This document shows positions 57,349 to 64,000 of a stretch of 64,000 nucleotides of DNA, piece by piece. The notes beneath the pieces were generated by a model. The model did no database searches. It was not told where the DNA came from and saw nothing but the letters and a program-made list of their open reading frames with translations. Source of the DNA: Paracyclopina nana. Taxonomy: Eukaryota > Arthropoda > Copepoda > Cyclopoida > Cyclopettidae. Position 1 is the first letter of the stretch. Each line of letters starts with the position of its first letter. Made by a program: the position numbers and the translations under genes. The DNA is taken from the NCBI GenBank assembly GCA_019096065.1, contig JAGUCH010000003.1:6882001-6946000 (forward strand), in the 5' to 3' direction.

Positions 57349-60300
57349 ATGTTGTAATTCAAAATGAAGGCATGCGTAACGATTCCTTGATTATTGAAAG
57401 ACAAATTCCTCCTGAGGTCAAAGAGCCAAACGAAAGTTTTGGCCGTTTTTTAAACTTCTTTGCAACTCGCAAAATTCAACTTAATCTTGGCCATAAATTG
57501 CACGGGGACATTTATTGTACGGTGCATCTCTACTTTACTTGTAGAATAGGAATATAGAGGGCGCTTCAAGTTGTGCGTGGAAACCATTCAAGGCTACAGC
57601 GCCACCTATTTTACAAAACAACAAGCTACTGATTTACTAGCAAAAGAGGGCGCTACTTTTAAAGTGAGTTGGTGTACCCAGCGCCATCTATTAAATTAGC
57701 CTACTTTCAACACGCACGATGTGAACTGTGAATTTCAACGGCGGAGCAAGCAAGCAGGGCGGTGTCCTCGAGCCAATCAATCCAGGTCAATTTAGGGAAC
57801 TCCTGCTAGGTATGGATTAGTGTAGCAATATTTGTACTTGAAAGAGCTAACTCCAATTTTCGATTGTGAACGAAATCATGCTAGAAAAACACAATACAAA
57901 TTGGCCGATTAGGAGGTGCAAATAGGTGCCCTACATTTTCACCGCATGCTCGTTAGCTTTTTTGCCGCAACTTTTAACATTTTACGAAGGGTCACTTTTT
58001 GCTCCAAATTTTGATTACCTCAATTTGGGACCACAACCCAGTGTCGAGAGGCTCAGAGAGCCCATAAAATTGGTATTTTACGCAAAAGTATTCCTTGCAA
58101 AAAAATCTTTCCCGCTTCCCTTTTTTGTAATGCTTAGGCTTTTAGAATGCAAAAAAAGTCCACTCATTTTCAAGGCCGATCATGTAAATGCCAACCGATG
58201 ACTTGATATGCAGACAGCGTGGTAGCAGTTTGATTTTGGTTGGGTCAAGAAAACCTGACCATGAAGGTAATTGGAACAAAGCTAGGAAGAAAATTACTCT
58301 GAGGGTGAAAGGTGAAGAGTTCTATTTATTTTCTCTTGCTTTAAAACGTAGCAGTAGACCCGAGAGAAAACTGCGACATTGATCACTATACACCATTTTA
58401 TCATTAGATATATAATTCAAAACTAGGGACCATGAAAATGCACCCTTGAACACATCAAATGAAGCATACACGCAAGCAGAAACAACAATTGCTTGGTATT
58501 TACAGATTGAGAACTCACCTTTTGAGTAACATTTACGCTGTTCCTTTATCTACTTTTCTGCGCGTGTGTGAAGAATTTTTTGGAGCTTTTTGCAAAGTTA
58601 GCCCCTGGCCCTCAAGTGCTTGAAAAGTTTGATACCAACTTTCGATTTTCTCAACTTGCTCTCAAGCAAGCTGAGCAAATAGTAAATTAGATCCCTTGTA
58701 CTGGGACAGTGAAGCGTCGCAGGCTTCGGCCTGAGCTCCGAGGTCCGTATACACGAGTGAGTGGTGGTGCATGCGCGTAAGCGCCAAGCCACCGGTTCAA
58801 GTCAGTGTTAGATCAGAGCCGAGAAGTAGCGCAAGTGCCACGCGACTTTGTGTATTAAAGTGACTTTCATCAACCTTACCCCAGCTCTCATTTACAAAGC
58901 AGTTCCTCACCGCTTTTGGTTGGGAGACTTCAACGCGCCAAGAAAGCCAACGAGCATCATATAAGGTACAGCAGCAGCCACATCACGCATTGTTAATTTA
59001 CCGTTGCGTCGTAGTGTAAGGACACTCAGCATGGTCGAACGGAATTTCCTTTGAGCCCATTGTGAGCAGCTGTAGGAAACGTCTCCCCTAGCTCCACCTT
59101 TAGCTTGTATCGTTGTAGCTATTTCCAAAAGACATCGTTAGTCATAAGGGTCGCCCCGAACATTGCTTCTTGGTTGGGCCGATTTTCACCTCCTGCAGGA
59201 GGTCTCCCATCTACATTGCGTCTCGTTGTAAAACCTATTTTGCATACCGATCGAAGGTGGCCATATTTGCGTATCCCCAAGTTCATTGCGATTTTGAGCA
59301 CGCTATACAAAAGCCCTTGTAAGTAAGGGGCCCTCGAGGCATGCGAAGCGTTGAGGAAATTTGCTCTTTTCTCATGATGAAGACTTAAGCATTGAGCGAA
59401 GATCGAGCTGTCAAACCCCCTCCCTGGCAGCACGGCCCTGGGGTCAATTTTTCCATCGAGAAAATGGAATAAGCAGCTACAGGTTCCAATCAACGCCAAC
59501 TATGCGATTCCCGCAGCGCTGTAAAACTGTCGGGATGTGGTGCGATTATTTTGACGGGTAACGACTAGGTTTTCTTTTTGCCCTCCAAGGCCAACATTTG
59601 AGCGGCAGAAGTGAGCGCTTGCTGATGCAGCACCGAGTATATAGGGAAAACTCGAATTTCCACTTTTCCCCGGCTTGGTTTCTTCCACACAATATTTCTG
59701 TCCACCAAAAGAGCAGCAGCACTATTGGGACGAAAGACGGCCAGCGATGGCAATCTTGAGATCGCATTCGCGAGCTCCTCAACGGAAGGTCGTGCTGCTA
59801 TCAGGAATGCAAAGGATGCTATTTTTGCAACTTTTTTGCATTCATGTATGTCTTCACCCCGGCTGGTGGTTGGTCACGAAGCAAGGAGTGACAAAACTTT
59901 TTGCTGCGAGAAAACCACTTTTCTTGGTTCTTTCTATTATTTGCGTGCAACGCTTGCCTTCCTAATTGGCACCAGCCAAGTTTCATGAAGGCTCCGGTTT
60001 AACGTTCGCCGGCCTTGAAATGGCACGCAGTATTATAGTATCATCGTGATTCAATCGCATTTTGTCATCACGATTGACTGACATCGATTGGACATTTGAA
60101 TGGGCTTAATGTCCCCCCTATTTTTGATCAACGAACTACTTTGTGCTGGCGAGGTCATTTTTTCCCCTCTCGCACGCATAGCCCAATAGCAGCCTATATT
60201 GTTGCCCTCTGTCTTGAAACGAAGCATGCATACTAGGCTACGAGTAGGGCAAGGCCAAAAAATCATGCCTCCGCACTTTGGGAGGTTTTAATGCCATATG

Positions 60301-62064
60301 CATGATTGTAAGAAGCGAACAAAGATTGATCTGTTTACCGCATATTACCTACAAGGGAGCTCCCCTTTTTAGCCGTAATGCTGCACTTTTGGGACCTGAA
60401 GGTCTCTTCAAATAGCCAGTTGGGTTTTTTTCCCTTTGAAATATGCTCCTTTTATCAGGTTTAATTATGTGGGCCACTTTTTTTTGAGCGTGCATGCATA
60501 CCTAAGATAGCTCCTCTCATCCCACGACGACAGCCACGAGGGCTGTTGCTTTGAAGTCGCCATATGATGTGGGAATTGTGTGTTTCTTTGAACGGGTTTC
60601 GTTGCCGATTGTCGTCCAGCTCTGCTAGATTTCCGCCAGCAACAGTTTGACCGACCACCATTTTCAAACGACGATAATGATGATTGTTTTCTGATGGAGA
60701 AATGGACTTCCTGCTTACATTAAGCCATTGGCCGTGCGCTTGTTTGTTATGAATTCCAGATAGTCATCAAAGCAACGACGACATTTCCAAGCAAAATTTC
60801 ACTTTATGCAAAGCTGATGACGACGACGACAAAATGGCCACTTTGAGCATCATGGTCAAGTTGAAGTGGCCCTTAGGGCTCGCATATAAGTCTTGCCCAA
60901 TGTCAACGAGTTGTTTACCTTGTTTTCCTCTTCATCGCTTCTCCGAAATTCGCTGCTGTCAAAAGCTTGTAATTGGTTTTGAGCCGCAACGTCGAAATTA
61001 ATAAATCAATCAATGGTCAGCAACAACCGCGCCCATTCAGAGCTATGCATGAGCTGCTTGTGAAACTGCATCAGTTCCTGAGACATTCAAGCCAATGAGC
61101 GAGCTGCCACCGCGTCTGTCCTTCAAAATGGCAGGAATGAAATGTCGTCTTTTGACAAAAATTCCAGGGAAATTTTACGGCAGCTGCCACGTGATCGTCT
61201 TCTTCGTCTCCGCCGCCGCCATATGCAGCATGAAGACTCTATCTGGCCAATTCTTGAAAGTCTTGAGAAATTGATTCCAGAGGTATCAGACAAATGACGA
61301 GACAGACGCGGGTGCAAAAAATAGCCACAGGGTTTTTGCATAGGACGGTATCAAAGGTTATATGGACACAGCAGCCATAGCCCATTTCCTAGCTCGGGCT
61401 GGTTTGCGACGCTTGACCTTTCGAGCTAAATGTAATGGCTCAATTAATTCACTCTAGCAAATGCTGGCAGAGGGTTTTTGCACCGAGAAGCTTGTTCACG
61501 CTCGCAGGGAGCAGAAAGCGCTGATTTTTCAGGCTTGAAGACCATGTCCGATGAAGTCATTGTGGAGATGACTTTGCTTAAAAACATCACGTGCAAGCGC
61601 TTATACGTATTATTATGGCCTACTTGGTCATGGGAAAGTTGGTTGTGCTTAAAAGCACCTGATAACGCAGGGTGTAAAAGTCTGAGTGTCTCGATGCCAG
61701 CCGCTGATACGATTCGCGCGTAATCAGTCAAAAGCTTATCAGGTTGGGTCATCGTGATCGATCCGGCCTTACTCTTCATCACACCACATTACTATGATGC
61801 TGTCATGCTGACGATTGGGTTTCACGTTGTTGAGCATCTTATTGGAAGGCAAATGATAAATGTGTACACACTCCAATAGCATCCTTGTTGTTCGCGCGTT
61901 GAAGTTTCCGGACGTCAGAGGACCATTTAACGCGCGAGGAGTAGCCACGACTGAAGCGCAGGGTCACACGAGTGGGCAATAAACAATTATCACGAGAGTC
62001 ATGGTGTAATAAAACTAGTTAACTGACGTACCAGAAATGATGTGAGGTTTTTTTTCATTTGCAG
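57349..62064. other. Intron sequence right of the foldback element
   Basis: No supported gene. Open frames at 57349-57557, 57926-58201 and 58188-58382 have a protein-like look but no recognised family. A GGTTCAAGTC motif at 58794-58803 resembles a Pol III B box, without a convincing A box or tRNA fold. Confidence 0.45.
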
Positions 62065-62206
62065 TTGTGGGCCAAGCAGCAGTGGCGAAATGGTGTCTCG
62101 ACGCAAGATACTGTCCCGGTCTCGGGACGACTTGCACATGGAGGCCCCCGTGCCAGGGGAGCAGGATGAGGAGGACGTGTGGTACCAAAAGGAGAAATTG
62201 TACAAG
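62065..62206 (+). CDS. exp: Expansion-like gene, common second exon
   Basis: An exon with an AG acceptor at 62063-62064 and a GTAAGT donor at 62207. Read in the phase supplied by the three upstream first exons it gives (S)CGPSSSGEMVSRRKIL, SRSRDDLHMEAPVPGEQDEE and DVWYQKEKLYK, and leaves phase 0. The RSRDDL and EEDVWYQKEKLYK text matches what I remember as the start of the conserved part of arthropod Expansion, just before its MH2 domain, which would lie beyond the window. An in-frame ATG at 62090 in GAAATGG context could start a shorter form. The exon is well supported; the name is from memory. Confidence 0.6.
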
Positions 62207-64000
62207 GTAAGTCGATTAAATCCAATTAGAGCCTGGTCGTGATCCGAATGCAAAAAAGATGCGCGCGTGCATATACGTAGTTGCCTATACGTCCTTCGGC
62301 CACAGGGTGATGATGATCCTGGCTGAAGCAAAAAAGTGTCAGAACATGATCTCTTCAGACTCCGGATTTCATGTCAGGATGGAAATGGACGAAAAAGGAT
62401 AGAGAAGTTGTAGCAGCCACATCCTCGTGCAGCCTAAATCAGGAAGAACTCGTGTTTGCTACACTTTTGTAGGCCAGAACCATGCAGAGATCGAGTGCAC
62501 TCGAAGAGCAAATATCATTAGATCATTTGTGATGACCAAAATGTTTTGAATCAGAGGGAAAAAATATCCTCCGGATTTCCCCCATCGGCAAGGTTGTCGT
62601 TGTCACCAGGCCGTCATATGCACAAAGGAGCCTTAGGTGATCAAACCGAAAGATCAGACTAATATCCGGCCATTGTGCGCGCGGTATTTCGCGCCGTGCG
62701 CCAAAGCAATATGTTTTGTAGTAAATTCTACCCTATAGGGTGATATTTCTCGACAAAACGGATGCTAATGGCAATTCATCAGACGACTTCCGAGATGGAG
62801 AACTTTTAAATTTAGCAATGCTTCCTGACCTCACCACCCGTTCATCTGAACAAGATCTTGGCGCGCGAGTGTCAAATGGCGCTGGCAATCTTCACGAGAG
62901 ATAGATGGAGTTACCTAATACATTTTTTGCAAAGGATACGCGTACCTATATAGCCTTAGAAGACGTGCCTTCCTTAAGGCCTAAAAGAGTTTGACAAGTC
63001 ATTTATCACAATGAGCCAATTCCGGACGCGGTGTGCGTAGCTACTACATTGCAGTGATCCTTTTTTTCAAAAGTTTACGCACAATCATGAAAGCAAAGTA
63101 ATTAGCTTCCTGCTTGGCCCTGATTTGCATTTGGAGCAACCAGACAGCCAACAAACCACGCCCTTCTTCCGAGCTTGCTGACTTGTAAATAATTGTACTT
63201 TCATAAATGCGTAGCAGCTACACATGGAGTTTTTTTCGCGTTTCGACTCCACGATTGGGCATACTCGCTCGCCAAACGCAACCCTGATCCGAAGAAACAT
63301 GGCGGCCTTGACTAAACTTGACTGGCGTATCTGGAGGTGTACACGCTTTAATTTTCCCAGTATTTTCCACGTAGGATACTAAGCATTGCGTACTAGGAGC
63401 CAAATGAACGACGGGGAAAATTTTATAGCGGGCAAATCAATGCGCGCAGCCAATCGAAAAATGAGCCCGAACGAATGTAATCCGGAAGAGTTGGCTTGTA
63501 AAAACCCCTTTGGGGCAACTGAGCGATTCGTGATCGTGCAATATTCAAGAATCGTCGTAGTCAGCAAGCCATTATAATAAATGGAAGATAAAGTGCTACA
63601 CATGTTCTGCATTAGCCCCCTGTCAGAGGCATCGATCACGGCCTTTTATTTAACTTCTTGTAGATTTATTTCGCCTGCTCCAACCGCAGATCTTGAGCAG
63701 TATTTCTCCTCCGACCTTGGACGCGTGCTCTATCTGAGCTGCTCCTGTCGGAAGAATCCAACTAATCTCATCTGCTGATCTGGCACTCATGCATTCCTAA
63801 TTTAAGAGCAACAAATGGACTGTGTGTTCACTTTCTCTGTGCTGAGCGCAGGCCAAGTCTTCCTCTCCTCTGGAATTGCCAAAAGATGGAAAGTTTTGAT
63901 GATGATGATGATCTTCGTCGTCGGCTCAAAATGATTTCAAACACAATATGTCGATTTAACGCATCATTCCCATAGGGCGGACATCTCTGGCGAGATTGTG
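62207..64000. other. Intron continuing past the window end
   Basis: No further exon is visible. There is a short GAT repeat at 63898-63912. The next coding exon of the Expansion-like gene must lie beyond 64000. Confidence 0.5.

Noticed and set aside
58741-58803. Pol III-like B box (GGTTCAAGTC) suggesting a tRNA or SINE
   Set aside because: I could not fold a cloverleaf or find a good A box at the right distance, and no A-rich tail follows.

Overview
This is eukaryotic, animal nuclear DNA. It has spliced genes with GT/AG introns, many only about 55-100 bases long, canonical AATAAA poly(A) signals and no operon structure. The gene set (a DAAM formin, a Stardust/PALS1-type MAGUK, an adenylyl-cyclase-associated protein, and exons I attribute to the atypical Smad Expansion) and the compact introns point to an arthropod, perhaps a pancrustacean. 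The species cannot be named from the sequence alone.

Layout. Bases 1-11035 hold no gene I can support; they are probably upstream or intronic DNA of the formin. Bases 11036-16558 (+) carry ten coding exons of DAAM through the stop; its true first exon is not found. A small TA-flanked inverted-repeat element (17044-17431) sits just downstream and supplies the first AATAAA after the stop. Bases 18759-25448 (+) carry a 17-exon gene ending in L27-PDZ-SH3-GUK (Stardust/PALS1). Every splice phase fits, and it begins with an unexpected PDZ-like segment. Bases 25449-28934 are non-coding apart from a decayed coding-like stretch. On the minus strand lie a lysine-rich protein ending in a CaaX box (28935-29534) and a four-exon cysteine-desulfurase-like PLP enzyme (29970-31482). 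Bases 32161-38113 (+) carry CAP with three mutually exclusive starts, all ending in phase 1: a Cys-rich start, a plain start, and a start with an N-myristoylation-like motif. From 38711 to beyond the window end (+), three alternative first exons, two of them clearly duplicated copies, all end in phase 2 and fit the same downstream exon at 62065-62206.

Within the long intron of that last locus sits a complete foldback transposon (55446-57338). It has 146-base tandem units in opposed arms and a perfect 10-base target-site duplication.

Taken together, the products concern cortical actin and epithelial polarity: DAAM nucleates linear actin filaments, CAP recycles actin monomers, Stardust scaffolds the apical Crumbs complex, and Expansion is linked to tube size. 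Two loci, CAP and the Expansion-like gene, use strings of alternative first exons to swap N-termini. All gene models were built by eye from reading frame, splice-site and phase agreement and from remembered family sequence. No database search was run.
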